Below are positions 1 through 7,658 of a DNA stretch of 64,000 bases, piece by piece. The notes beneath the pieces were generated by a model. It had not been told where the DNA came from. It saw only the letters and a list, made by a program, of their open reading frames with translations, and searched no databases. The stretch is taken from the NCBI RefSeq assembly GCF_000378985.1, contig NZ_KB905370.1:5578799-5642798 (forward strand), in the 5' to 3' direction. Position 1 is the stretch's first letter. Each line of letters starts with the position of its first letter. The position numbers and the translations under genes were made by a program. This stretch comes from Ensifer sp. BR816 (GTDB lineage: Bacteria > Pseudomonadota > Alphaproteobacteria > Rhizobiales > Rhizobiaceae).

Positions 1-120
1 GGCTTGACGGAGTTGCGCCCCGGCCAGGTGGTGCTGTGCCGCTTCGGTGACGGAGAGAAGGGTCTGATGGCTGCCGAGATCCATCCGGACGGCCCGACGC
101 CGACCAACCGGTCGCACTGA
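1..120 (+). CDS. Cold-shock domain protein, C-terminal end (partial at window edge)
   Basis: Only the last 39 codons are inside the window. The visible end reads GLTELRPGQVVLCRFGDGEK and then a segment ending in NRSH. A short Leu-rich turn followed by alternating valines and a KGxxA segment is what the last strands of an OB-fold cold-shock domain look like, so an RNA/ssDNA-binding cold-shock protein is likely. The stop TGA shares one base with the ATG of the next gene, which suggests translational coupling. Rhizobia often place a two-domain cold-shock protein before a DUF192 gene (from memory). The N-terminus lies outside the window, so the number of domains cannot be told. Confidence 0.7.
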   Translation, partial: GLTELRPGQVVLCRFGDGEKGLMAAEIHPDGPTPTNRSH

Positions 121-605
121 TGCGCATGCTGCACAACCTCCTTGCGAGAAGCGCCGTTACGGCGCTTTTTTTGTTGTCGGTGTTCGTCTCGTCGGTTTCT
201 GCGGATGCGTCCTTCGGCAAGGACAAGATCCGGCTTCTCACCAGTGGCGGGCGTGGCCATGACCTCACCGTCGAACTGGCGATCGAACCGGAGCAGCGCG
301 AACAGGGCTTGATGTACCGGCGCCAGATGGCTGAAGATCACGGCATGCTGTTCGATTTCGGCGAAACGCGGCGGGTGATGATGTGGATGCGGAACACCTA
401 TCTGCCGCTCGACATGCTCTTCATCGCCGCGGACGGCACCGTCCGCACCATCCATGAGAATGCCGTTCCCCTGTCCGAAGCCATCATCGATTCGGAAGAG
501 CCGGTGGCGTTCGTGCTGGAACTCAACGCCGGAACGGTGAAACGGCTTGGCATAAAGGCGGGCGACCGGATCGCCGGCGCACGCATTCCTGCCGGCACGC
601 GATAA
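120..605 (+). CDS. DUF192 family secreted protein
   Basis: 161 aa. A hydrophobic signal sequence covers about residues 1-28 and ends in SVSA. The rest is one DUF192 domain: EQREQGLMYRR, then GMLFDF, then MMWMRNTYLPLDMLFI, which is the family's most conserved stretch, and a C-terminal AGTVKRLGIKAGDRI. DUF192 proteins are small, probably periplasmic proteins of unknown biochemical role. The ATG overlaps the stop of the cold-shock gene by one base, so the two are probably co-transcribed. tRNA-Pro follows after 77 bases. Confidence 0.9.
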   Translation: MRMLHNLLARSAVTALFLLSVFVSSVSADASFGKDKIRLLTSGGRGHDLTVELAIEPEQREQGLMYRRQMAEDHGMLFDFGETRRVMMWMRNTYLPLDMLFIAADGTVRTIHENAVPLSEAIIDSEEPVAFVLELNAGTVKRLGIKAGDRIAGARIPAGTR

Positions 606-682
606 GTCCGCCTATGGGTCGGTACCGCCAAATTTGCTGTTGCAGGTGAAAGGCGAAGCGTGTATCTCCGCCTTCGTCGGCT

Positions 683-759
<77 letters not shown>

Positions 760-1073
760 CTTAACTCTTTGAATTTCTTGCGCGATTGAAGCGATGCCGT
801 GGCGGAAGATGGGCCGCCGGCGGGTGATCATGACTGCCCGTGACACGCACTTGAAAAAGCTGCATTTTCCTGTCGGAAGTCATTCCGTTTTAAATCATTC
901 TGCGCTAAGGGAAGACGGAGCGGGGACGGAATCTGCCTCGCGGAGCATGGTTTCCCAGGGATTGGATCCCATCTGGGGCAAAACCATGATCAATGTCCGA
1001 GACACGTCAGCGACTTCGTGCACCTGGGCGTACGTTGGCGTTGAGATGGGTAGACGGGAGCCGTTTGAAAGCC
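760..1073. other. Intergenic stretch after tRNA-Pro
   Basis: 314 bases without a convincing gene. The only structure seen is an imperfect palindrome at about 954-977 (CCCAGGGATTGGATCCC followed by CTGGG) with no T run after it. It probably holds the promoter of the complex I subunit gene. Frames that stay open across it have no ribosome site and no recognisable product. Confidence 0.5.
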
Positions 1074-1379
1074 ATGTCCGCGAAGATCTATCGTCCCGCG
1101 AAGACAGCCATGCAGTCCGGCAAGGCCAAGACGCATCTGTGGATGCTGGAGTTCGACCAGGAAAAGCCGCGCACGATCGACCCGATCATGGGCTACACGA
1201 GTTCAGGCGACATGCGGCAGCAGTTGCGGTTGACCTTCGAAACCGCCGAACAGGCGATCGCCTATGCCGAACGCAATGGCATCGAATACCGCGTGATCGC
1301 GCCCAAGGACGCGACGCGCAAGAATGTGTCCTATTCGGACAATTTCCGTTTCAACCGGATGCAGCCCTGGACCCATTGA
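1074..1379 (+). CDS. NADH dehydrogenase complex I accessory subunit, NDUFS4-like (ETC complex I subunit family)
   Basis: 101 aa. It matches the short alphaproteobacterial homologue of mitochondrial NDUFS4: an N-terminal AKIYRPAKTAMQSGKAKT, a central WMLEFDQEKPRTIDPIMGYT, then SSGDMRQQLRLTFETAEQAI and a C-terminal DNFRFNRMQPWTH. The family binds the peripheral arm of respiratory complex I on the cytoplasmic side. I chose the ATG at 1074 because similarity starts there; an ATG at 993 would add 27 non-conserved residues. It is monocistronic between tRNA-Pro and tRNA-Arg. Confidence 0.9.
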   Translation: MSAKIYRPAKTAMQSGKAKTHLWMLEFDQEKPRTIDPIMGYTSSGDMRQQLRLTFETAEQAIAYAERNGIEYRVIAPKDATRKNVSYSDNFRFNRMQPWTH

Positions 1380-1406
1380 GGTCTGCGGCAGGGCGACCGG
1401 CCCAAC

Positions 1407-1483
<77 letters not shown>

Positions 1484-1605
1484 ACCTACAAGTAATTGAT
1501 TTAGTTACAAATTATTCCGGGTCTTCGTTGTGGCTGCGACCAGTATTTTATTCGCGAGCCGCTTTATATCGTGTTCCCGGCTTTTCTGGTATGACAGCTT
1601 TAGGG

Positions 1606-2265
1606 TCATTTCTGCAGGCTGCAGACGAATCCGCTGCACAGATAAGGCGTGTTCACGCCTCCGAGGACCGGCCGCAGGATCAAAAACAGCGGCAGATTCC
1701 AAAGCATCATCAGGTGCACAGCCGCATCGATCCGCTTGTTCTTGAACCATAGACTGCGGAGGATAAGCAGAAGGATAGCGGTTCCCCACGATCCGCGCGG
1801 CTTCACTTCGGTTGAGCGGAAGTTCTGGAAGATGTTTGCAAGGCCGAATTCCGTATAGCGGAAATAGTCATGCGGCGCGTCGTGCAGCGGGAACTGAAAC
1901 GGCGTCGACACGAATACCCTGCCACCCGGCTTCAAGATTTTATGGATGTTCTCTGAAGCTTTGAACGGCTCGCGGACGTGCTCCAGCACCTCAGCGCAGA
2001 TAACATGGTCGAAGGCCTCGGCGTCGAGTTTCGTGGCCGTGATGTCGTCAACGAAGTCTGGCTTCCGTTCCGGGTCGATGTCGGTGCTCAAGACGGTCAC
2101 GCCGGAGCGCTGGTTCTTGCGGATCACATCCATCACCTCGCCGCCGGAGCCGATGTTCAGGACTCTGCTTCCTTCCGGGATGGTCCTTACGAAGTCAGCA
2201 AGTGCAGCGTTGAGCGGACGGCGCGAGATCTTTTTTGCCAGCTTCTTCATTCTCGATTTGAACAT
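1606..2265 (-). CDS. Class I SAM-dependent methyltransferase (Methyltransf_11 type)
   Basis: 219 aa. Rossmann motif I is at about residues 35-42 (VLNIGSGG), the acidic ribose-binding strand at 61-65 (TDIDP), motif EVLEHV at 92-97 and LKPGGR at 111-116, followed by STPFQFPLHDAPHDYFRYT. The HDxPHDYxRYT stretch is typical of methyltransferases found in polysaccharide and glycan loci. Two hydrophobic patches near the C-terminus (about 160-205) suggest membrane contact. The substrate is unknown. It stands alone next to tRNA-Arg, and the flanking DNA is AT-richer than average, so acquisition by transfer is possible but not shown. Confidence 0.8.
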   Translation of the reverse strand: MFKSRMKKLAKKISRRPLNAALADFVRTIPEGSRVLNIGSGGEVMDVIRKNQRSGVTVLSTDIDPERKPDFVDDITATKLDAEAFDHVICAEVLEHVREPFKASENIHKILKPGGRVFVSTPFQFPLHDAPHDYFRYTEFGLANIFQNFRSTEVKPRGSWGTAILLLILRSLWFKNKRIDAAVHLMMLWNLPLFLILRPVLGGVNTPYLCSGFVCSLQK

Positions 2266-2338
2266 CTACGCGACCCTCGTTTGCCACAAGCCATAGTGAT
2301 ACGACAGGCGCACTGTCAATCTCCAACAACAGGGTGAA

Positions 2339-2614
2339 CTACGTGTCGCCTTGCTCCTTCTTCGTCGGTGTTCGCCGCTCGAGGAGTTGCTGGAAAATGT
2401 CGGCCTGCCGCTCGGTCGCGGCACGGATCGCTACCAGGTGGTCGAGCATCCCGCCAAAGGCAACCAGGACCAGCCCGCCGGCAATCGTCGCAAAGGCCCA
2501 GGGTAGAACGGCGAGCAAGGTTCGGACATCGGGCGAGGGCAGGAGCATCGTGGCGAGCACGACAAGTGTGCCGATGACGATCGCGCCGCCGAGGAATTCG
2601 AGAAACTTTCCCAT
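2339..2614 (-). CDS. Small inner-membrane protein of unknown function
   Basis: 91 aa from the ATG at 2614 (MGKFLEFLGG). Two transmembrane helices are visible, about residues 8-26 (GGAIVIGTLVVLATMLL) and 38-58 (VLPWAFATIAGGLVLVAFGG). A charged cytoplasmic tail ends in ERRTPTKKEQGDT. An upstream in-frame ATG at 2689 would add 25 non-hydrophobic residues and is less likely. No family recognised. Confidence 0.6.
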   Translation of the reverse strand: MGKFLEFLGGAIVIGTLVVLATMLLPSPDVRTLLAVLPWAFATIAGGLVLVAFGGMLDHLVAIRAATERQADIFQQLLERRTPTKKEQGDT

Positions 2615-2846
2615 CCGTGGCTCCCCTATCTCGTTGCCCAGTCCGACTCGCTGCACCCTTGATGCTACATCCGCTGCATGATTCCTCAATCGGACAACAA
2701 TTCAAAGTGCTACGGCGGCGGGTCTCCGCGCCGATTGAACGTGTGCACTCATTTGAGGGGTTTGGCCGCGCCACCGCTTGCGCGCTTCTCAGGAAAAACC
2801 CGGCCGCGCGCCGGAGAGGGGAGACCGGGAGGCGCGAGGGGAGAAC

Positions 2847-3497
2847 TTAGAATTTTACGCCGACGCCCACCGTGAACTGGTGCTGGTCGAGATCGACATT
2901 GATGCCGCCGACGTCCTTGTCGCCGAAATCATTGTAGCGATACTCGGCGCGGCCGAACATGCTGTTGGTGAATGCGTAGTCTATACCGCCTCCGATCGTC
3001 CAGCCGTTGAACGTCTCCTTCTCCTTCGGCGCCCCGTCTACGTCGACGAAGCCGCGGGTAACCGCCCAGCCGCCGGTGCCGTAAAGAAGTGCCTTCTCGC
3101 TTAGTGTATAGCCGACCCGGCCGCGGACGGATCCGGAGACATCCGTCCCCACCTCCGTGCTCGCGCCGAACACCGTGAAGGACTTGTCGTTCCAGTTGTA
3201 GCTGACATCTCCCTCGACGCCGACGACCCAGTCGCCCATCTGATAATTATAGCCGGCGAAGGCGCTGAATAGACCGCCGTTGAAATCGTCCGAGGCACTG
3301 GCACCTGGGACACTAAGATCGCTGTTCAGCCAGCCGCCGCCGCCCTGCAGACCGACATAGCCGCCGGTCCAAACGAAGGTGGGCGTCGTCTCAATGGTGG
3401 TCGGAGCCGGTTCCGGGGCTTCGGTGATGTCTGCCGCGTAAACCGGCGCGGCGGCCAAGGAGGCGCCGAACAATGCAACAAGCACGTTTCTGATCAT
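2847..3497 (-). CDS. Outer membrane beta-barrel protein, Omp25/RopB-like
   Basis: 216 aa. The signal peptide covers residues 1-21 and ends PVYA before ADITEAPEP. The mature part reads FVWTGGYVGLQGGGGWLN, then SAFAGYNYQMGDWVVGVEGD, ends in HQFTVGVGVKF and has a C-terminal Phe. These are hallmarks of the 8-strand porin-like proteins of Rhizobiales (Brucella Omp25/Omp31, Rhizobium RopB). It sits in the outer membrane and probably has a structural or permeability role. The ATG at 3497 has a GGAGGC ribosome site 7 bases upstream. A terminator-like hairpin lies about 100 bases upstream on the same strand. Confidence 0.88.
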   Translation of the reverse strand: MIRNVLVALFGASLAAAPVYAADITEAPEPAPTTIETTPTFVWTGGYVGLQGGGGWLNSDLSVPGASASDDFNGGLFSAFAGYNYQMGDWVVGVEGDVSYNWNDKSFTVFGASTEVGTDVSGSVRGRVGYTLSEKALLYGTGGWAVTRGFVDVDGAPKEKETFNGWTIGGGIDYAFTNSMFGRAEYRYNDFGDKDVGGINVDLDQHQFTVGVGVKF

Positions 3498-3594
3498 CAC
3501 AGATGCCTCCTGTTGTCCGACGACGAGAGTAGCAACTAATCGGGAACAAGTCTGCGAAAAATGGCGCTTTTCGGGATCACTTGGCTGTGCGGCG

Positions 3595-3629
3595 AAAAAA
3601 CAGGCCGGTGGATTTTGATCCAGCCGGCC
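3595..3629 (-). terminator. Rho-independent terminator-like hairpin upstream of the porin gene
   Basis: On the minus strand a stem of GGCCGG with CCGGCC, extended by GGAT/ATCC, closes over a 4-base loop and is followed by TGTTTTTT (bases 3600-3595). A second structured inverted repeat lies just upstream at 3659-3695 (GTCTC...GAGAC enclosing GCGC repeats). No annotated gene lies between these hairpins and the divergent regulator, so this is either an attenuator in the porin leader or the end of a small RNA. Confidence 0.6.
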
Positions 3630-3748
3630 CGCCCGGAAAAAATCGGAAAAAGGGGAACGTCTCTGCGCGGGGCCACAAGGCCGCGCGCAAGAGACCGATT
3701 GCCTGTTAATAATGCCCGAATGGGCTTTTGCGTGTTGACATATCGCGC

Positions 3749-4765
3749 ATGAAATTTGACGCTGTACGCATGACCGTGAATGCCGAAAGAAACTCTGCAA
3801 TAGAAGTGATCGTGGTCGTTTTGCCCGAATCTTCCATCATGTCGCTCGCCTCGGTGCTCGATCCGATGAGGGCCGCCAATCGCGTCGCCGGCCGGCCGGT
3901 CTTTCGCTGGCGCCTTCTCTCGGGCGATGGGCAGGCGGTGATGTTGACCTGCGGCATCCCGATCCCGGTCGATGGGCGCTTTTCGCTGCCGCTTGCCGGT
4001 GACCTCCTGCTGGTCATTGGTGGCTTCAACCTGGACCGGCACATCGGCAAACGGTTTCTCGCGGCCCTGCAGGAAAGCGCCCGCCATTTCGACATCGTTG
4101 CCGGTATCGAATCGGGCTGCTGGCTGCTTGGCCGAACCGGATTGCTGAACGGCCGCAAGGCGACGGCCCATTGGGAGGAACTGGAAGATTTCAGCCAGAC
4201 TTTTCCGGCGCTGACGGTGATCGGTGACCGCTTCGTGATGGACGGCAAATACTGGACCTCGGGCGGCGCGTCGCCGACCTTCGACATGATGTTGCATCTG
4301 ATCACGGAGCGGCTCGGGCCGGCTTTGGCGCTCGATGTCGCGAGCATCTTCGTCTACGACCAGATGCACAGCCCGACCGATGTTCAGCCCTTCGTATCGC
4401 TTGGGCGTATCGAGGCGCGCGATCCCGAGCTTGCCGGGGCGATAAGGCTGATGGAGCGCACGCTGGAGCGGCCGATGACCGTCGCGGCGCTGGCGCGGCG
4501 GCTGGCCATTTCATCGCGGAAGCTCGAATTGCTTTTTGCCAGGGGCCTGTCGATCAGTCCCGGCGCCTATTATTTGCGTTTGAGATTACAGGTCGCCCAT
4601 CGACTCGTCCGCGATTCCGGCGTCCCGATGCGCGATATCGCGCTGCGCTGCGGCTTCGACAGCCTGTCCGCCTTCTCGCGCGCCTATCGGCGGGAATATG
4701 GGGCGAGCCCGTTGAAGATGCGCAGCGCCAATCGTCCCGTGGGCGGATCCGCTTCACCGGCGTGA
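3749..4765 (+). CDS. GlxA family transcriptional regulator (DJ-1/PfpI domain plus AraC HTH)
   Basis: About 338 aa from the ATG at 3749; an ATG at 3728 would add 7 residues. The N-terminal half is a DJ-1/PfpI-like domain with the elbow GIESGCWLLGRTGLLNGRKA and the following TAHWEE. The C-terminal 100 residues are an AraC-type double helix-turn-helix: MTVAALARRLAISSRKLELL, then VPMRDIALRCGFDSLSAFSR and YRREYGASPLKMR. Such proteins usually activate catabolic genes for amines or amino acids. No obvious target operon is adjacent, so the effector and regulon are unknown. Confidence 0.88.
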   Translation: MKFDAVRMTVNAERNSAIEVIVVVLPESSIMSLASVLDPMRAANRVAGRPVFRWRLLSGDGQAVMLTCGIPIPVDGRFSLPLAGDLLLVIGGFNLDRHIGKRFLAALQESARHFDIVAGIESGCWLLGRTGLLNGRKATAHWEELEDFSQTFPALTVIGDRFVMDGKYWTSGGASPTFDMMLHLITERLGPALALDVASIFVYDQMHSPTDVQPFVSLGRIEARDPELAGAIRLMERTLERPMTVAALARRLAISSRKLELLFARGLSISPGAYYLRLRLQVAHRLVRDSGVPMRDIALRCGFDSLSAFSRAYRREYGASPLKMRSANRPVGGSASPA

Positions 4766-4769
4766 GTGT

Positions 4770-5075
4770 TTACCTTCGCGCGTGCGGTCCGGCGGATTCG
4801 GCGAGCGCGCACGCCTCTTCGAATTCCTTGACGGTTTCCGGCGCGTTGTCCTCCGGAAGCACCGCGTCGGCAACTTCCTCCGCAGTTGGCGCCTCGCCCT
4901 CGTAGACATAGGACTGGATGTAGTAGGCGATTTCGCCCTTCCACACCTTGCGACCTTCGATCTGTCGGCAGGCGATGGCGGTCTCGAAATCCGCCTGCAG
5001 GTCATCCACGCCCGCCGTGGCGGAAGCGCCACCGGAAGGTGCCACAAGCGAGGCGATCAGCAGGGCGGTGAACAT
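4770..5075 (-). CDS. Small secreted protein of unknown function
   Basis: 101 aa from the ATG at 5075. Residues 1-20 (MFTALLIASLVAPSGGASAT) look like a signal peptide. The mature part has a single Cys in AIACRQIEGRKVWKGEIAYY and a strongly acidic C-terminal half. It ends 5 bases from the convergent regulator gene. No family recognised. Upstream in-frame sequence is Arg/Pro-rich and not protein-like, which supports this start. Confidence 0.6.
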   Translation of the reverse strand: MFTALLIASLVAPSGGASATAGVDDLQADFETAIACRQIEGRKVWKGEIAYYIQSYVYEGEAPTAEEVADAVLPEDNAPETVKEFEEACALAESAGPHARR

Positions 5076-5266
5076 GGCGGAAGGCCTCCGGATGGGTCGA
5101 CAAGGAAACGGCCGGTTCGCTTCCTCGATCTCACTTGATAGAGGGCGAATCGGCTCCGAACGAAAGGGGAATTGTCGTCGAATTGAATTTTGTTGAGTGG
5201 TCGATGTGTATAAGCCACAGTCTACCCTGCGGCGCGGAATGCCGCCGCGGGCGTGATCAAGCGGGA

Positions 5267-5298
5267 AGGGGCCCGCGCCGCGGTGAGCGCAGGCCCCT
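5267..5298 (-). terminator. Hairpin downstream of the glycine-zipper protein gene
   Basis: AGGGGCC pairs with GGCCCCT and an inner GCGC pairs with GCGC across an 8-base loop. It begins 6 bases after the stop of the gene at 5305-5712 on the minus strand. There is no T run, so it may be a transcript-end stabilising stem rather than a classical terminator. Confidence 0.4.
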
Positions 5299-5304
5299 CG
5301 AGCC

Positions 5305-5712
5305 TTATTGCACGACCTGGACCACCGTATAGGTCTTCGGATCGACAATGACGCGCTGGTTGTTGACGACAGCATAAGCATAGGCCGGATTCTCCGGAAT
5401 GGGCGTCAGGACAACCTTGCGCGGCAACGGTCGGCCGACGGCGATCTGTTCCTCGATTATCACCCTGTCGGCCGGGATCGGCTGCTGCTGCACGTAGGTC
5501 GTAACCTGTTGCGGCGGCGGGGCGATCACCGCGCCGGCAACCAGGCCAACCGCGCCTCCGATTGCAGCACCCACCGGGCCGCCGATGATTGCACCAGTAA
5601 CTGCGCCGCCGGCAGCACCGGTTACGGCGCCTTGATTTCTGTCATCTGCAATAGCGGGCGCAGCGAAGATGGCCGTCGCGATCGCGGACGCAATGAAGAT
5701 TTTAGAACCCAT
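5305..5712 (-). CDS. DUF1236-type secreted protein with glycine-zipper segment
   Basis: 135 aa from the ATG at 5712. The signal peptide is residues 1-22 (ending AIADD). Residues about 28-64 form an Ala/Gly-rich glycine-zipper segment (GAAGGAVTGAIIGGPVGAAI and onward). The C-terminal 60 residues contain the DUF1236 pattern PLPRKVVLTPIPENPAYAYA and NNQRVIVDPKTYTVVQVVQ. The family is common in Rhizobiales, is probably periplasmic, and has no known activity. Confidence 0.82.
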   Translation of the reverse strand: MGSKIFIASAIATAIFAAPAIADDRNQGAVTGAAGGAVTGAIIGGPVGAAIGGAVGLVAGAVIAPPPQQVTTYVQQQPIPADRVIIEEQIAVGRPLPRKVVLTPIPENPAYAYAVVNNQRVIVDPKTYTVVQVVQ

Positions 5713-5967
5713 TTGTCGTACTCCCTTGCTATACGTGAAGTACAACGCTAGTTCATTTGATTTGTTCCTGGGTATGTTTTTAATCGCTGACATATTGTAC
5801 TGAAAGTAACGCAATGTTACATTTTGTAAAGCTTGTGAATACTAATATGATTCGCGCGATAATCGAAACCTTACAATCGAAATGACGGGCCCAACGCACG
5901 GCAGGCCCAGACACTACCGCGCCTGGCTTTTGAAGCATTCTATCGATGCGATCGAGTGTCGACGATC

Positions 5968-6138
5968 CTATCGCGGAGGTGCGGGCGTTCGCGCAAGTTC
6001 AATCGTAGCGGTTCGGCTTTCCGCCCACTCGGCGACGGTGATCGCAGAACCGAGTATGAGGACGGGCATAGCAAGCGTCCCGAAGAACTTGAGCACTTGT
6101 AGGTAGCGCGCGCCTCTTACTTCCGGATTGTAAGCCAT
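5968..6138 (-). CDS. Putative 56-aa single-span membrane protein
   Basis: Begins at the ATG at 6138 (MAYNPEVRGARYLQVLKFFG), preceded by GGAAG four bases upstream. One transmembrane helix is visible at about residues 18-36 (LKFFGTLAMPVLILGSAIT). The C-terminus is short and ends in TPAPPR. It is too small for family recognition. The spacing, ribosome site and hydrophobic pattern make it plausible, but it lies in an accessory stretch with few conserved genes. Confidence 0.42.
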   Translation of the reverse strand: MAYNPEVRGARYLQVLKFFGTLAMPVLILGSAITVAEWAESRTATIELARTPAPPR

Positions 6139-6389
6139 CTTGCTTCCACCATTCGCATCTGACGAACAGTGCATATCGAACCAGAAATGCTTCGACCGCA
6201 CAGTCCCCTTTGGAACACGACCCTTGGCATGCTCCGCATATCCTGGAGTGAGGTGGTGGCTCACTGCTGTGGCTTACGCTCCGGCTCAATAGGCGGCGCA
6301 TCGTGCAAGGATGCGACCTGTGGCCTCCCGGGAATATTCGGGGGGCGGCCGACGTCTTAGCCCTGTCGTGCCTACGGAGGAGATGCGCA

Positions 6390-6608
6390 ATGCCGATTGA
6401 TTCGCACATTGCCCTGCACGATGTCGACATGCTCAGTGCAGTGTTCGAGGAGTTGTTGCTGGACTATCAAACATCGCGCGGCAGCGTTGCCGCAGAGGGC
6501 ATCCTCACACGTTTGATCTTCACCTATGACCTCGGCGTCCGCGATCCCTTGCTCCTGAAAATCCTCACCGTGCCGTTTCTACGGCAGCGCATTTCGGGAG
6601 CGCAGTGA
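6390..6608 (+). CDS. Small protein of unknown function (72 aa)
   Basis: Begins at the ATG at 6390 with a strong GGAGGAG ribosome site. The sequence is mostly helical and soluble, with an acidic N-terminus (MPIDSHIALHDVDMLSAVFE) and a hydrophobic C-terminal half ending FLRQRISGAQ. No motif or family recognised. It lies alone between a minus-strand mini-gene and a minus-strand terminator hairpin. Confidence 0.55.
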   Translation: MPIDSHIALHDVDMLSAVFEELLLDYQTSRGSVAAEGILTRLIFTYDLGVRDPLLLKILTVPFLRQRISGAQ

Positions 6609-6658
6609 CCGGGAGAGCGGACCAGCCCGGCCCGCGCCTCGTGAATTACGCGTCCACG

Positions 6659-6683
6659 AAAAAGCCCCGCACGAGGGCGGGGC
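6659..6683 (-). terminator. Orphan Rho-independent terminator on the minus strand
   Basis: GCCCCGC pairs with GCGGGGC over a 6-base loop. On the minus strand it is followed by TTTTTC (bases 6663-6658). A second stem (TCCGCATCC/GGATGCGGA, 6687-6717) lies immediately upstream. No annotated minus-strand gene ends here; the stretch that would be transcribed into it (about 6690-6830) has only short frames without start codons. Confidence 0.6.
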
Positions 6684-6843
6684 AAATCCGCATCCAGTTG
6701 CCTTCATCGGATGCGGAAACGTAGCCCAGAGATGTGAGCCACGCAGAGACGCTATCTACGGTTTGATCAGAGAGGAAGGTCTGATTCCGCGATTCCGGTA
6801 CGCCTCTTCAAAAATATTGCAAACGAGGTTGACACTTGTTCAC

Positions 6844-6873
6844 CTTGACAATTCGAAATTTAGCTTTCTCTAA
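6844..6873 (+). promoter_or_regulatory. Sigma70-type promoter candidate
   Basis: CTTGAC at 6844-6849, matching the rhizobial -35 consensus, and CTCTAA at 6868-6873 as a -10 with an 18-base spacer. It faces an array of GAAC/GTTC half-sites starting 10 bases downstream, so a regulated transcript starting near 6880 is plausible. The product is unclear. Confidence 0.4.
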
Positions 6874-6882
6874 ACGTTGAAT

Positions 6883-6930
6883 GAACGCAGAGCGAACGTT
6901 CGCCAAACGGTTGTGGAACGTTCAGAGTTC
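6883..6930. promoter_or_regulatory. Operator-like array of GAACGTTC palindromes
   Basis: GAAC at 6883-6886 and GAAC at 6894-6897 are separated by 7 bases, which is the arrangement of the alphaproteobacterial LexA box. The second half-site is part of a 12-base perfect palindrome GCGAACGTTCGC (6892-6903). A second GAACGTTC lies at 6916-6923, exactly 22 bases on, and GTTC follows at 6927-6930. Further GAAC/GTTC copies lie at 6838, 6952, 6961 and 6981. The phasing on one helix face suggests cooperative repressor binding. Confidence 0.4.
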
Positions 6931-7186
6931 GCAATAATGATGCATGCGCGCGAACGAGCCGAACGAGGGGATTCAGCCTGGTTCATGCCTGCCCATCAAG
7001 CAAAATTTTTCAACGTCCCGATCACATCGGCGGCATTGATGGGGGCGATCTCGTTGGGCAGGGATTCGAATCCCGTCGGAGCGAACACTTGAAAAATAAC
7101 GCCTAAAATGGCCCCCAAAAACCGCACCAAGCCCAGGGTCGCGGGCCTCGGGTGTAGGCTCGGTATCGCTCGCGGCGCGACGACCC

Positions 7187-7510
7187 CTAGCCACGGATCA
7201 CCCAGGCGCCAAACACGAGCAGCAAAAGCGGTGGCCCAAACAGCATTCCGGCGAAAATCAAAGCCACCCTCTGCACGTCCTTGCCGATTGCGATCCGACT
7301 CCTGGTATCGTCGGGCACGACAGATGCAGCCTCCCTCGTGGCTACCTCTCTTTCAGCCTCCCAGCCATCTGCGATCAGCACCCAGCCATTGAGGAAGAAC
7401 GAGCCATCGTTTCGCCTCCGGCCTTCCGCCTCTACATAGACGACCAGCGCCAGCACCCAAAGTGAGGAGGCGAGCAGCCATAGCCGAAAGACACCACGTC
7501 GGAAGCTCAT
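7187..7510 (-). CDS. Two-span membrane protein of unknown function
   Basis: 107 aa from the ATG at 7510, with a GGGGGG stretch five bases upstream as possible ribosome site. Transmembrane helices are visible at about residues 8-27 (FRLWLLASSLWVLALVVYVE) and 82-105 (ALIFAGMLFGPPLLLLVFGA). The intervening domain is charged and probably periplasmic. No family recognised. It sits in the accessory stretch beside tRNA-Lys. Confidence 0.6.
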   Translation of the reverse strand: MSFRRGVFRLWLLASSLWVLALVVYVEAEGRRRNDGSFFLNGWVLIADGWEAEREVATREAASVVPDDTRSRIAIGKDVQRVALIFAGMLFGPPLLLLVFGAWVIRG

Positions 7511-7658
7511 TCTTGCCCCCCGACCTTAATGGCCTATTAGGATAGCACAGCGGCAGCGTTTGGCGACTAGTCGCGTCGATGCGTGGGCGACTCAGGAGCG
7601 CCGCGATCCGTGGGCGCAGACCCTACGCGGGCGGCGGGAACGCGCCGTGCCGCCCCAT

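Larger units (their letters stand above)
6609..7186. other. 578-base accessory stretch without a convincing gene
   Basis: It holds the minus-strand terminator, the promoter candidate and the GAAC/GTTC array listed separately, and a tRNA T-arm-like sequence at 7058-7075. An open frame from a TTG at 6877 to 7092 runs through the operator array and ends in a tRNA-like tail, so I do not call it a gene. No other coding signal was seen. Confidence 0.5.

Noticed and set aside
6883..6897. Calling GAAC-N7-GAAC a LexA box outright
   Set aside because: Eight fixed bases are expected by chance once or twice in a 64 kb window. It was kept as a hypothesis only because of the surrounding palindromes and promoter.
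6877..7092. 71-codon frame from a TTG through the GAACGTTC array
   Set aside because: The start lies inside an operator-like region, there is no ribosome site, and the end (GRDSNPVGANT) is the translation of a tRNA T-arm-like sequence.
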